This document shows positions 26,259 to 35,135 of a stretch of DNA of 55,326 nt, piece after piece. Source of the stretch: an uncultured Lachnospiraceae bacterium (GTDB lineage: Bacteria > Bacillota > Clostridia > Lachnospirales > Lachnospiraceae); assembly GCA_948794795.1 (NCBI GenBank), contig CAQGLR010000024.1, positions 1-55,326 on the forward strand, read 5' to 3'. The stretch's first letter is position 1; each line of letters opens with the position of its first letter. Under the pieces are notes generated by a model that was not told the origin of the DNA, searched no databases, and saw only the letters and a list, made by a program, of their open reading frames with translations. Made by a program: the position numbers and the translations under genes.

Positions 26259-27113
26259 TTATTTTCTGGATTTTATAAACTTATATATAAGTACAGTTGC
26301 AGCAATAACTGCAAGTACGCCAGACAATAATTGTGAAACTGCTATCCCAGTCCCAAAAAGAACCAGCTGGTCTGTCCGGAGCCCCTCAATCCACACTCTG
26401 CCAGCACTATATCCTAAAAGATATATCAGGAATAACTGCCCGTCATACTTACGGTGTTTTGTAAAAACAAGTATAACTGCAAGTACACATATATTCCACA
26501 CAGATTCATATAAAAATGCAGGATGGACTTGTATATAATCTATACCATTATAAGATACCACATTATTATATAATTCATCTGTAATATAAGATGTATTTAC
26601 ATCAGACATACGTATCTGCATTGCAAAAAGGCCGTCTGTATAGCCCCCAAAAGCTTCCCTGTTAAAAAAATTCCCCCATCTTCCCATTATCTGGCCTGTT
26701 AAAAGACCTATACATGCAGTATCAGCCAGTCTTAGAAATGGAACCTGTCTTATCTTTGAAAATACAAAAGTAGTTATTACACCTGCTATTACACCACCAT
26801 AAATAGCAAGACCGCCGCCACGTATATTCAATATTTCACCTGGATTCTGGCTGTAATAATCCCAGCTGAATATTACATAATAAAGCCTTGCGCCTATAAC
26901 TGCAAATACAATATCCCATAACGCAAGGTCAAGATACATTTCTTTATCCTGTCCTGTCCTTTTTGCCTGGAATACTGCCATAAGGTATCCACATAACATT
27001 CCTAAGGATATAATTATTCCATAATAAGCTATAGAAAAATCTCCAATGGAAATGCTTTTTCCAAGGTTTTCTATTTCAATTCCCAGATGCGGGAATCTTA
27101 TATCTGCTCCCAT
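26259..27113 (-). CDS. lgt: Prolipoprotein diacylglyceryl transferase
   Basis: Lgt attaches diacylglycerol to the lipobox cysteine of prelipoproteins at the membrane. The 284-residue protein has about seven membrane segments, the essential signature GRWGNFFNREAFGG (about 145-158), an early YGIIISLG and a late VHPAFLYESVWN. GGAGGTCAG precedes the ATG. Potential clients in this window include the ComEC-like lipoprotein. The ychF gene ends 46 bp upstream, so the two may share a transcript. Confidence 0.95.
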   Translation of the reverse strand: MGADIRFPHLGIEIENLGKSISIGDFSIAYYGIIISLGMLCGYLMAVFQAKRTGQDKEMYLDLALWDIVFAVIGARLYYVIFSWDYYSQNPGEILNIRGGGLAIYGGVIAGVITTFVFSKIRQVPFLRLADTACIGLLTGQIMGRWGNFFNREAFGGYTDGLFAMQIRMSDVNTSYITDELYNNVVSYNGIDYIQVHPAFLYESVWNICVLAVILVFTKHRKYDGQLFLIYLLGYSAGRVWIEGLRTDQLVLFGTGIAVSQLLSGVLAVIAATVLIYKFIKSRK

Positions 27114-27159
27114 GATGACTGACCTCCATACCAGTTATTATTGCTGGCATACACCCTTT

Positions 27160-28257
27160 TTAAACATTGAAACGGAATAATACAACATCACCATCCTGCA
27201 CAACATATTCTTTACCCTCAGAACGTACAAGCCCTTTTTCCTTTGCAGCATTCATGCTTCCCTGTTCTACAAGGTTATTATAACTTACAACTTCCGCACG
27301 TATAAAGCCTCTCTCAAAGTCTGAATGTATCTTGCCTGCAGCCTGTGGTGCCTTTGTGCCCTTTTTAATTGTCCACGCCTTTGTTTCCATTTCACCAGAT
27401 GTTATATAGCTTATAAGCCCAAGCAGTGAATAACTTGCACGTATCATTTTCTCAAGGCCTGCTTCTTCAAGACCCAGTTCTTCAAGAAACATCTTCTTTT
27501 CGTCATCATCAAGCTCTGCTATTTCCTGTTCTATCTGTGCACAGATTACAAACACTTCTGAACCTTCATTTTTAGCATATTCCCTTACTTTACTGACATT
27601 GCTGTTGCCTGCTGCATCATCTGCCAGGTCTTCTTCTGCAACATTTGCAGCATAAATAACAGGCTTATAAGTAAGCAGGTTAAAACTTTCAAGCAGCTCT
27701 GCTTCTTCATCATCTGCTGGCTCATAATTCTTGGCAAGATTGCCATCTTCCATATATTTCTTAAGGTTTTCCACAAGCTCTTTTTCTTTAAGCTGTGTTT
27801 TATCACCTTTTACACTTTTTACAAGCTTTGCAAGACGTCTTTCCAAAATCTCAAGGTCTGAGAAAAGAAGTTCAAGATTTATAGTTTCAATATCGCGTAA
27901 TGGGTCTATACTGCCATCAACATGTACAATATTACTGTCTTCAAAACAGCGTACTACATGGATAATTGCATCAACTTCACGTATATTAGAAAGAAACTGG
28001 TTGCCAAGGCCCTCACCTTTGGACGCACCCTTTACAAGTCCTGCGATATCAACAAATTCAATGGCAGCAGGTACAATCTTTGCTGATTTATGCATCTTTG
28101 CAAGTACGCCAAGCCTTTCATCTGGTACAGGAACTATGCCTATATTAGGGTCAATTGTACAAAAAGGATAGTTCGCTGACTCTGCTCCTGCCTTTGTTAA
28201 TGAGTTAAATAATGTGCTTTTACCAACATTTGGCAAACCTACGATTCCTAGTTTCAT
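27160..28257 (-). CDS. ychF: YchF/OLA1-family ATPase
   Basis: This Obg-related P-loop NTPase prefers ATP and binds ribosomes; it has been linked to stress responses and initiation control. The 365-residue protein has the P-loop GLPNVGKST (6-14), the switch region NYPFCTIDPN, DIAGLVKGASKGEGLGNQFL, a coiled-coil insert (about 130-200), the altered base motif around VIYAANVAEED, and a C-terminal TGS domain (TSGEMETKAWTIKKGTKAPQ ... GKIHSDFERGFIRAEV). The leader carries a GAAACTCC/GGAGTTTC hairpin at 28277-28301. The Shine-Dalgarno is weak. Confidence 0.95.
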   Translation of the reverse strand: MKLGIVGLPNVGKSTLFNSLTKAGAESANYPFCTIDPNIGIVPVPDERLGVLAKMHKSAKIVPAAIEFVDIAGLVKGASKGEGLGNQFLSNIREVDAIIHVVRCFEDSNIVHVDGSIDPLRDIETINLELLFSDLEILERRLAKLVKSVKGDKTQLKEKELVENLKKYMEDGNLAKNYEPADDEEAELLESFNLLTYKPVIYAANVAEEDLADDAAGNSNVSKVREYAKNEGSEVFVICAQIEQEIAELDDDEKKMFLEELGLEEAGLEKMIRASYSLLGLISYITSGEMETKAWTIKKGTKAPQAAGKIHSDFERGFIRAEVVSYNNLVEQGSMNAAKEKGLVRSEGKEYVVQDGDVVLFRFNV

Positions 28258-28431
28258 TTCTTACTTTACCTGTCCAGAAACTCCTTACTTCTGGGAGTTT
28301 CCACCTTTCTCTATATTTTTGCTATATCAATTTTAAATGATGTTAAACATTTTTTCCATATTTTTTACTTCTTTTGCCAGGCTTTGATGCATTTTTATTA
28401 CCTGTTTTCCCATTTTTTGACAAAAAATTTC

Positions 28432-28899
28432 TTATTTCCTTGGTGCAACTGACCTTGCCACTTCTTCTACAGATTTACTTAATTTCTTATACTGTTTTCT
28501 TGCTGCCTTTGTTGCTCCCATAGTCTGGACATCAGTAGGAAATACGGCAACATAATTATACCCGTTCCATTTCCCCACAAGCTCATAAGATGGCATTTCA
28601 GTATAAGAACTATCCTTGTACCGGGTAATTGAAAACAGCCATCCTTCTGTTGTTTGTTTATAACATTTTTTTGAATAAAATGCTACATAAGAACTATGTT
28701 TTTTGTTCTTGCTTTTCTTTAATACATAGTTATTTTTCCAGCTTGCTGGAAGTTCCAAGGTAAAATCACTAGCAGCTTTTAAAACAATTTTTTTATTTAC
28801 ATTTTCTGCTGATGCTGTTTTTCCATATAAACACTGTCCCCCACTTGCCACAAGAGACAGGATAATAACAGCTGCAAGAAAAGAACGGCTTATCCTCAT
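28432..28899 (-). CDS. Small secreted protein of unknown function
   Basis: The 155-residue product has a signal peptide (MRISRSFLAAVIILSLVASGG). The cysteine in GGQCLYG does not fit a lipobox well. The mature part contains DFTLELPASWKNNYVLKK ... SSYVAFYSKKCY, ... WLFSITRY, a pattern seen in many clostridial secreted proteins with a small beta-rich domain. Function is unknown. The ATG five codons into the frame is chosen, since GGAGG lies just before it. The gene appears monocistronic; 28900-29046 is non-coding. Confidence 0.65.
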   Translation of the reverse strand: MRISRSFLAAVIILSLVASGGQCLYGKTASAENVNKKIVLKAASDFTLELPASWKNNYVLKKSKNKKHSSYVAFYSKKCYKQTTEGWLFSITRYKDSSYTEMPSYELVGKWNGYNYVAVFPTDVQTMGATKAARKQYKKLSKSVEEVARSVAPRK

Positions 28900-29046
28900 A
28901 AATACCTCCATTATTTTATTGTTTATGTCTGGATAATTTTAAATACATTTCTTTTATAATATTATCTGTTATCCATCTCCCTGTAATCTGTTTTGCCTCT
29001 ATTGTACTATAACAGAACTATTTCCGCAATGCACTTTATCCAGCTG

Positions 29047-30579
29047 TTATAAAAATACTTCTTCCTCAAGTTCCTTAAATAAATCTGTTCCATAACTTGT
29101 ATAACCAGGTTCACCTGGCAGCATCTTAAAAGTCCTTGTACCATCATCTTTTCTCTCTGCTACCAGGAAACTGGTTCCATCTGGCTTGTTGTTATAAAGG
29201 TTCCTGGCAAGCTGGAACAGATGTGTTACCATAACTGTAGTAATTTCCTTATCATAAAAAGCGTGGAGTATTCCCTCTGCAATCTGTGAACCCTCTTTTT
29301 CTGTTGTACTTGCAAAAGATTCATTTAAAAGGAACAGGCAATATGGCTCTGCTGCATTTACCATATCACTTATACGCTTTAACTCCTCCTGCAGGCGCCC
29401 GCTGTTTAACTGTTCGTCTTCCCTGCGGGTAAAATGTGTAAAAACCTGGTGGTAAACTGGTGCTGAGAAACTGTCTGCAGGTACTGGCAGGCCGCACTGC
29501 ATCAAAACCTGTGCCAGGCCATAACTTCTTAAAAATGTTGACTTGCCTCCCTGGTTAGCGCCTGTAATTATAAGCAGCAGGTTATTAACAAGTGCAAGGT
29601 TATTGCCAACAGGTTTCTTTTGTAAATACACTGCCATAGAAAGTTCATACAGGTTTTTAAATTTTGTATCTTTGGTACCCAGAGGCTGCGGTTCTGGCAT
29701 TGCCAGCGTAATATTAAGTTCATCCATACGCTTCATAAAATTAACCACTCCCATATAAAAAGCAATTTCTTCTGTAAAATGGTTATAAAATGCCATCATC
29801 TGGAAAAGATATGGCTGGAATATGTTTAATATATGCTGTATAGTAAATTCTTTAAGATGCATAGTATCTTTCTGCAGCAATTCATTGCTATTTATCTGTA
29901 TAGAATTTTTTTTAATATATTTGTCATACAGTTTCTGGAAACCTTTTTTCTTAGATTTTTTCTTTGTATTCTGCACAGGGCTGCAATAATTTACCACTGC
30001 CCTGCCAATTTTAAGCCCGCCGCCAAACTGGAATGTATATCCAGCTCCGCCTCCTGACACAAAGAAATCCATATCATCAATTTTTTCTTTTATCTGCTGT
30101 AACTTTATGCTGCCAAGACGTTGCATAAGAGCCATAAGGCCTTCTGATTTTAGTGAAGATTTATTTTTATCTAAAAGGCTGCTTAGAAAGATTAAATCAT
30201 CCTGCCCCTGTCCAAGATATTTTAAAGTTTCTATAATCTGTGCTGCTTTCCTTGCCTGTCTTGTACGGTTTTTCTCTGTCTCTTCTTTATATACAGCAAG
30301 TGCCTTCTGCTGCCGCTTTACACATTCATACATTGCCTCAAGCATTGTCTGGTTATTATAAAAATCTTTTATTATATCCTGGCGGTATATTATTTGTCCA
30401 GGCGTTTCCAGAGGCACCATTATTACCTTCCGGACGTTCATGGCAACAAAGTTATCCTCCCTTGCCATTGTCCTGAAAATAATATCCATGTTTAAATCCT
30501 TTATAATATCCTGCTTGGAATAATATGGCTTTTTACCTTCTGATGAAGAATTATTATAAAGCAAAAACGGTTCTAACAT
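29047..30579 (-). CDS. MutS-like ATPase, copy B, without mismatch-recognition domain
   Basis: The 510-residue protein contains the MutS core helices (about 80-330) and ATPase domain. The Walker A loop is GANQGGKSTF (about 337-346), Walker B is LFLLNESFAST, and VTHLFQLA is the later conserved His region. The DNA-mismatch-reading domain with its Phe-x-Glu motif, and the Smr domain of MutS2, are both absent. Its gene overlaps the end of a paralogue by 7 bp. The two probably work as a pair, perhaps a heterodimeric ABC-type clamp. The process they serve is unknown. Confidence 0.85.
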   Translation of the reverse strand: MLEPFLLYNNSSSEGKKPYYSKQDIIKDLNMDIIFRTMAREDNFVAMNVRKVIMVPLETPGQIIYRQDIIKDFYNNQTMLEAMYECVKRQQKALAVYKEETEKNRTRQARKAAQIIETLKYLGQGQDDLIFLSSLLDKNKSSLKSEGLMALMQRLGSIKLQQIKEKIDDMDFFVSGGGAGYTFQFGGGLKIGRAVVNYCSPVQNTKKKSKKKGFQKLYDKYIKKNSIQINSNELLQKDTMHLKEFTIQHILNIFQPYLFQMMAFYNHFTEEIAFYMGVVNFMKRMDELNITLAMPEPQPLGTKDTKFKNLYELSMAVYLQKKPVGNNLALVNNLLLIITGANQGGKSTFLRSYGLAQVLMQCGLPVPADSFSAPVYHQVFTHFTRREDEQLNSGRLQEELKRISDMVNAAEPYCLFLLNESFASTTEKEGSQIAEGILHAFYDKEITTVMVTHLFQLARNLYNNKPDGTSFLVAERKDDGTRTFKMLPGEPGYTSYGTDLFKELEEEVFL

Positions 30580-32096
30580 GACAGCCTCCTTATTATATCC
30601 TTATAACTAAGCTGGAACTGCTCCAGCAGTTGTTCTGGATATCCATAACCCTGTGCTTTCATATGTACCATGCGGTAAGTACGTTTCCTGTCCACCCCGT
30701 CCCCAACTTGTGCAACCAGGCTTATAATCTGTTCTTCTTCCTCTGCAAGTTCCTGTATATGCGTAACATAAATTCCATAACATTTTCTTCCAAGAAAATA
30801 TTGCATAACTTTTCTTCCCATAATAAGTGCATCATTAGTAGTAGCGGTAGTAAAAAGCTCATTTAAAATTACAAACTGATGGTTATTTTTATTTTTCATC
30901 ATTGGGATAAGACGGTTTATCTCTTCCTTAAGTTTGCCTGAATTAGACTGTATCTTCTCCTCTGCTTCAAAATGTGTTGAAATCCCTTTAAAAAATGGTA
31001 CTGTTAATGTTTCTGCATTGGCAGGCATACCCATTATTGAAAAATATACCGCTTGTCCCATTGAACGCGCAAATGTTGTCTTGCCTCCCTGGTTAGGTCC
31101 TGTTACTACAAAGAAAGAAGGCTTGCTGCCCCATTGGAAATTATTTGGAACAACTTTATAGTCCCTGTCTGCATTCTTCCAGACAAGGGCAATATCATAA
31201 ACCCCAGTCCCAAAAAACTCATTTCCACTGGATATATCTGGTATTTCCAAATGGTATCCATATCTTTCTGTCCTTTCCCTAAATTCCAGGAAACTTATAT
31301 AAAATTGTACTTCTTCTTCAAAACGCAGCAGCTGCTTTGAATAAAAATCTGGGAATAATTTATAAAAATCCTGTAATACATCAAAAACTTCTGGATTATT
31401 CCTTTTTAACATCTGTACCAGCGATGCTTCCAGGTAAGAAAGTTCCAATGCATTTGGAAATATTCCACTTAATGTAATCTCTGTTTCTTCTGGATTAACT
31501 TGTAATAATTCTGATAACTCAAGAAGATAATTATCTGTTTCTCCTTCCTCTTCAACTGTAATACAGTTCTTTCCAACAGAAAGCCTGAAATGCATCTGTG
31601 AGAAAAAACCATTAGCACGTTGTAATGCTTTATCAAAATGTTTTTCCTTGCAGCCTGCAATATATCCTGCCAAATACTCTTTAAGTGAATTTATCCCACA
31701 AGAAACAGGACTATACAAAGAAAGTTCTTTCTGAAATACTTCCAACGCTTCCCAGTATAATAAAGCAGCTTCCAGATGGTAGGCTGCCGCTTGCATAATT
31801 TCTTCACACTGCAATGAATACCTGTATGAAGAACGGGATTTCCTCATCTGGAAGCAAAACTTCTGTACTACCTGGCGCATCCCTTTATCAGACAAATCCT
31901 TAAAGACCTGCTGCCGGTATTTTATTAACCCCTCTGTCAATGGAAGTGTATAATAATATTGGTGTATCCCATAACCTTCCACAAAGTGCTTTATAATATT
32001 TAAAATATAATCAAGCTTTAAATCCTGGAAAAAGGCTGGTTCTGCCTTATCCGGCTCCTGTCCTGTATCTGCAAAAAGTATACTCTGGAATTCCAT
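30573..32096 (-). CDS. MutS-like ATPase, copy A, without mismatch-recognition domain
   Basis: The 507-residue product is a paralogue of the next gene: a helical core followed by an ATPase with Walker A GPNQGGKTTF, Walker B FVILNELFTTATTND and VTHIQEL. It has no mismatch-binding or endonuclease domain. The ATG before EFQSIL is chosen, since GAGGAGGGG precedes it. Its stop overlaps the start of copy B, which implies translational coupling. Upstream, two direct copies of a type A element end lie within 50-250 bp, so its promoter may be partly element-derived. Confidence 0.85.
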   Translation of the reverse strand: MEFQSILFADTGQEPDKAEPAFFQDLKLDYILNIIKHFVEGYGIHQYYYTLPLTEGLIKYRQQVFKDLSDKGMRQVVQKFCFQMRKSRSSYRYSLQCEEIMQAAAYHLEAALLYWEALEVFQKELSLYSPVSCGINSLKEYLAGYIAGCKEKHFDKALQRANGFFSQMHFRLSVGKNCITVEEEGETDNYLLELSELLQVNPEETEITLSGIFPNALELSYLEASLVQMLKRNNPEVFDVLQDFYKLFPDFYSKQLLRFEEEVQFYISFLEFRERTERYGYHLEIPDISSGNEFFGTGVYDIALVWKNADRDYKVVPNNFQWGSKPSFFVVTGPNQGGKTTFARSMGQAVYFSIMGMPANAETLTVPFFKGISTHFEAEEKIQSNSGKLKEEINRLIPMMKNKNNHQFVILNELFTTATTNDALIMGRKVMQYFLGRKCYGIYVTHIQELAEEEEQIISLVAQVGDGVDRKRTYRMVHMKAQGYGYPEQLLEQFQLSYKDIIRRLSC

Positions 32097-32131
32097 TACC
32101 CCTCCTCTGCTGTCCATCCAGGCGCAATATC

Positions 32132-32330
32132 ATTTAATCCAACAAAGCCTAATAAATAAAAGGCTTATTGACGTTTGAAAATTAAACTTATACAAAAACT
32201 ATATTACTCTGGCAAATTCCATATATTTAAAAGTATCATCAAACCATTACATATCGTATGCAATTTGGCATAAAAAGACTTTTACCTCTGGCATTATGTC
32301 ATTTAATCCAGTAAAACCTAATAAATAAAA
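32132..32330. repeat. Partial type A element and direct repeat ahead of the MutS-like pair
   Basis: About 90 bases (32132-32220) starting ATTTAATCCAACAAAGCCTA and ending CTCTGGCAAATTCCA recur with few changes at 32298-32388. Each includes the type A end GTTTGAAAATTAAA. The first copy is truncated after the outer arm; the second leads into the complete element. The middle, 32221-32297, resembles nothing else that I can see. Confidence 0.65.
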
Positions 32331-32340
32331 CGCTTATTGA

Positions 32341-32592
32341 TGTTTGAAAATTAAATTTATACAAAGATTATATTACTCTGGCGAATTCCAAATGTTTTAC
32401 CATAAAGCAGCTGTTATGGATACACTGGTGCTTAAGCCTCGTCTTTAATGCTTAATAGAAACTTCTGTTTCTATTAAGCATTTGGGGCTTTATGCACCAC
32501 TGTGTATCCATCCAAGCGCAAGCGGGCTGCTGATGGTAAAATTTTGGAATTGCCAGAGCCACATAACTTATGAAATATTTAATTTTCAAACA
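32341..32592. mobile_element. Complete type A palindromic element
   Basis: TGTTTGAAAATTAAAT (from 32341) and ATTTAATTTTCAAACA (to 32592) form the outer inverted repeat. Both arms continue with TACTCTGGCGAATTCCAAA and its counterpart TTTTGGAATTGCCAGAG. The shared core occupies 32421-32506 and is oriented to the minus strand, with an apical stem ATGCTTAATAGAAAC/GTTTCTATTAAGCAT. The minus-strand bulge is CCGCTTGCGCTTGG. I see no target duplication. Confidence 0.75.
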
Positions 32593-32605
32593 CCCACCCT
32601 AAGCA

Positions 32606-33283
32606 CTATGCATCTTTTGACTCAATTACCACCAGTATGCCCTTATCCAGTGAAATTACAGCCTCTTCTGCATCCTTTGCCATTTCATTGCTCACTGCTA
32701 TGCTTTCCCCAATTTTAAGGACTGCATTATCAAGCGGATACTTCATTCCACTGAGGCACACCCCTGTAACTTTCTCTGTAAGCGGGCACAGTGATATATA
32801 TTTTCCCCATAAACTGTTTCTTTTAATTCTGTATATGCTGTTAATTAAACACAATTTATTATATGGGTCTATAATATATGCTGGTATATTATTCTGCATA
32901 GGAAGCATTAATATATTGACATTAGCAATAAAATGGTCAAGCCTGCCTCCTGTCGCACCAAGTATTACAATTTCAGATGGCTGTTGTCCTGTTACCCATT
33001 CAAGGACAAGATGCAGGTCTGTATAATCTTTCTCTTCAGGATACTTTATAAACTTTATACCCTCTTTACATGTTTGTCCCACCGCCATATATTCTGCCAG
33101 GATTTCTTTATCCACACTGTCAAAATCGCCCATAAAAAAACTTACATCAAGCCCAAGCCTTTTGGCGGCGGCCAGCCCTGAATCTGCACATACCACACTA
33201 TCAAACTTCTGTCTTTCAAGATATGCTTCTGCAAAACTGTAGACAATCTCTCCCCCGCCCAGGATAAGAGTTCTTCCAATCAT
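32606..33283 (-). CDS. thiN: Thiamine pyrophosphokinase
   Basis: ThiN transfers pyrophosphate from ATP to thiamine, making the cofactor thiamine diphosphate. The 225-residue protein shows the family features LILGGGEIV, CADSGLAAAKRLGLDVSFFMGDFDSVD (about 32-57), EKDYTDLHLVLEW, GATGGRLDH and the C-terminal substrate part (GVCLSGMKYPLDNAVL). It ends the long operon that starts upstream of dapF and is followed directly by a type A palindromic element. No TPP riboswitch is seen, which fits a housekeeping role. Confidence 0.93.
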   Translation of the reverse strand: MIGRTLILGGGEIVYSFAEAYLERQKFDSVVCADSGLAAAKRLGLDVSFFMGDFDSVDKEILAEYMAVGQTCKEGIKFIKYPEEKDYTDLHLVLEWVTGQQPSEIVILGATGGRLDHFIANVNILMLPMQNNIPAYIIDPYNKLCLINSIYRIKRNSLWGKYISLCPLTEKVTGVCLSGMKYPLDNAVLKIGESIAVSNEMAKDAEEAVISLDKGILVVIESKDA

Positions 33284-33315
33284 ACACTTACCTTTTAAAA
33301 TACCCTTCCATATAT

Positions 33316-34431
33316 TTATTTAAGCCCTGCTGTCTTAATTCCCTCTATTACTGGTGAAGGCTCTTTATTTTCTTTTCTCTTATTCATCTCTTCTTCTACA
33401 TCTGCTGCTGTCTTTATTCCTTCAACTTTCTGGCGTGGCACTGGCTCTTTTTTCTTCTCTATTTCCCTTGCTTCTTCTTCTGTTATTATTCCTTCTATCT
33501 TCTGGCGCTGTCTTATTTTAACCTCACGCTCCTGGACTTCATCTGCTGTTACTATTCCTTCAACTTTCTGGCGTGGCATATTTTTAACTTCGTCTTCCAT
33601 ATCTGAAACTGTCTTTATCCCTTTAATATGCAGCCCGCCACCTGCAGATTTACTTTTATTATATAAAATGCCTCTCTCAAGCTTCTTAAGCTCTTTGCGC
33701 AGTTCTTCCTCATCTTCACGCTCTTTCTGTGACTTTATAGCCATACGCTGTATATCAAATATATACTTTGAAAGTTTATTATCTGTCTGCAGTAATACAC
33801 AGCCATAATATTTAGCATATTTATGCTTTGCAGGGTTTCTGTCAGCTTTTCTTACTACCTTTGCCCTGACTGAAAGCTTTCCATAATGTGACAAAATATT
33901 TAAAAACATTCCATCATCAATATTAAATTCATAGTTACTGCATATACCTATACCTGTTTCGCTTATATCACGCACATAGCCATGGACAAACTGTGGCACT
34001 GTAAGGTTAGGAGGGGCACTTGCCTCCTCTGATGGGTCAAATTTCTGCATTTCTGAACTTTTGGCAGTAGTCCCATACTGGTCATAATATCCAATCATAG
34101 TTTCCTGGTTAATTGTTACACGGTATGCATTTCTCCTGTTAAATGACCTTCCCCCATCTACAATATCAAAATAGTGCACAGAATACCTGCCCTTTTTCAT
34201 AACACCAGCTTTTACATTATCCCACTCCCATATCTGTTCTGAATCCCTGTAAACAATTTTTATCCTGTCATCTGGTTTAAACTGGAAAGCCTTATTATTA
34301 GAAGCTATCAATGTTACACAAAGCCTGCTGGCACTTGTTGATTCTACTTTACTGACCAGATGGTAACGGTATTCTTCCCTGTAAACATTTATTTCAACTG
34401 TCCTGCCTAATACAAGGTTTTCTAGAAGCAT
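33316..34431 (-). CDS. YcgR-like PilZ protein with a repeated C-terminal tail
   Basis: The 371-residue protein has an N-terminal YcgR-type flagellar-brake domain (about 1-105) and a PilZ domain (about 115-240) with FNRRNAYRV and DISETGIGI, matching the RxxxR and DxSxxG cyclic-di-GMP contacts. A charged coiled coil (about 240-265) leads to an unusual tail in which a motif like IEGIKT recurs five times (IKGIKTVSD, VEGIVTADE, IEGIITEEE, VEGIKTAAD, IEGIKTAGL), mostly after PRQK. GGAGGTTC precedes the ATG and rpe ends next to it. It is probably a motility or surface regulator; the tail may bind multiple partners. Confidence 0.85.
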   Translation of the reverse strand: MLLENLVLGRTVEINVYREEYRYHLVSKVESTSASRLCVTLIASNNKAFQFKPDDRIKIVYRDSEQIWEWDNVKAGVMKKGRYSVHYFDIVDGGRSFNRRNAYRVTINQETMIGYYDQYGTTAKSSEMQKFDPSEEASAPPNLTVPQFVHGYVRDISETGIGICSNYEFNIDDGMFLNILSHYGKLSVRAKVVRKADRNPAKHKYAKYYGCVLLQTDNKLSKYIFDIQRMAIKSQKEREDEEELRKELKKLERGILYNKSKSAGGGLHIKGIKTVSDMEDEVKNMPRQKVEGIVTADEVQEREVKIRQRQKIEGIITEEEAREIEKKKEPVPRQKVEGIKTAADVEEEMNKRKENKEPSPVIEGIKTAGLK

Positions 34432-34432
34432 G

Positions 34433-35080
34433 TTACAGAACCTCCTTTAATGAATTAATATTTTCTGTAATGTTCCCACCAAAAACTGCCGTACCTGCAA
34501 CAATTATATCAACACCATTCTTGGATATTTCCGCAATATTATTTTTATTTACGCCACCATCAATTTCTATTTTATAGTCCAGTCCCTTTTCTTCCCTGGT
34601 ATCTTTAAGCCACTTTACCTTTTCAAGTGCGCCTGGAATAAACTTCTGGCCTCCAAAACCAGGATGTACACTCATAACAAGAACCATATGTACCATATCA
34701 AGTACATCCTCTATTGCTTGTACAGGTGTTTCAGGATTAATTGAAACAGCTGTTTTAAGCCCTAATTTATTTATCCCATATAATGTATTCTTTAAGTCCC
34801 CGCATGCTTCCTTATGGACTGTAATGCCATCAGCACCTGCCTTTGCAAATTCATTCAGGTATCTTGCCGGCTCATTTATCATAAGGTGTACATCAAAAAA
34901 CATGTCACTTTCTTTTCTTATTGATTCAATAAGTGGCATGCCAAAAGAAATTGATGGTACAAACAGCCCGTCCATAACATCTATATGCAGATATTTTGTC
35001 CCTGTGCTGCCTGCTTCTTTTATTTGTTCTCCCAGCCTGTTAAAATCTGCCGCTAATATAGATGGTGCAAGTTCACTCAT
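34433..35080 (-). CDS. rpe: Ribulose-phosphate 3-epimerase
   Basis: Rpe interconverts ribulose 5-phosphate and xylulose 5-phosphate in the pentose phosphate pathway. The 215-residue TIM-barrel protein shows LAPSILAADFNRLG, HIDVMDGLFVPSISFG, VHLMINEPARY, VMSVHPGFGGQKF and EIDGGVN, which carry the metal and phosphate ligands. The ATG of MSELAPS is chosen, with GGAGGAGG ahead of it; the longer frame has no family similarity. It sits between rsgA and the PilZ gene. Confidence 0.96.
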   Translation of the reverse strand: MSELAPSILAADFNRLGEQIKEAGSTGTKYLHIDVMDGLFVPSISFGMPLIESIRKESDMFFDVHLMINEPARYLNEFAKAGADGITVHKEACGDLKNTLYGINKLGLKTAVSINPETPVQAIEDVLDMVHMVLVMSVHPGFGGQKFIPGALEKVKWLKDTREEKGLDYKIEIDGGVNKNNIAEISKNGVDIIVAGTAVFGGNITENINSLKEVL

Positions 35081-35135
35081 AATCCTCCTCCATTTCCTGT
35101 CCTGCCAGTATACCTGGCAGGACATATAACCTGTA

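Noticed and set aside
28277..28301. Terminator upstream of ychF
   Set aside because: GAAACTCC/GGAGTTTC forms a hairpin, but no U-run follows it in either direction; it is better noted as a leader hairpin.
32606..34431. TPP riboswitch for thiN
   Set aside because: The gene lies inside an operon and the 32 bp before it are too short; no CUGAGA-type sequence is visible.
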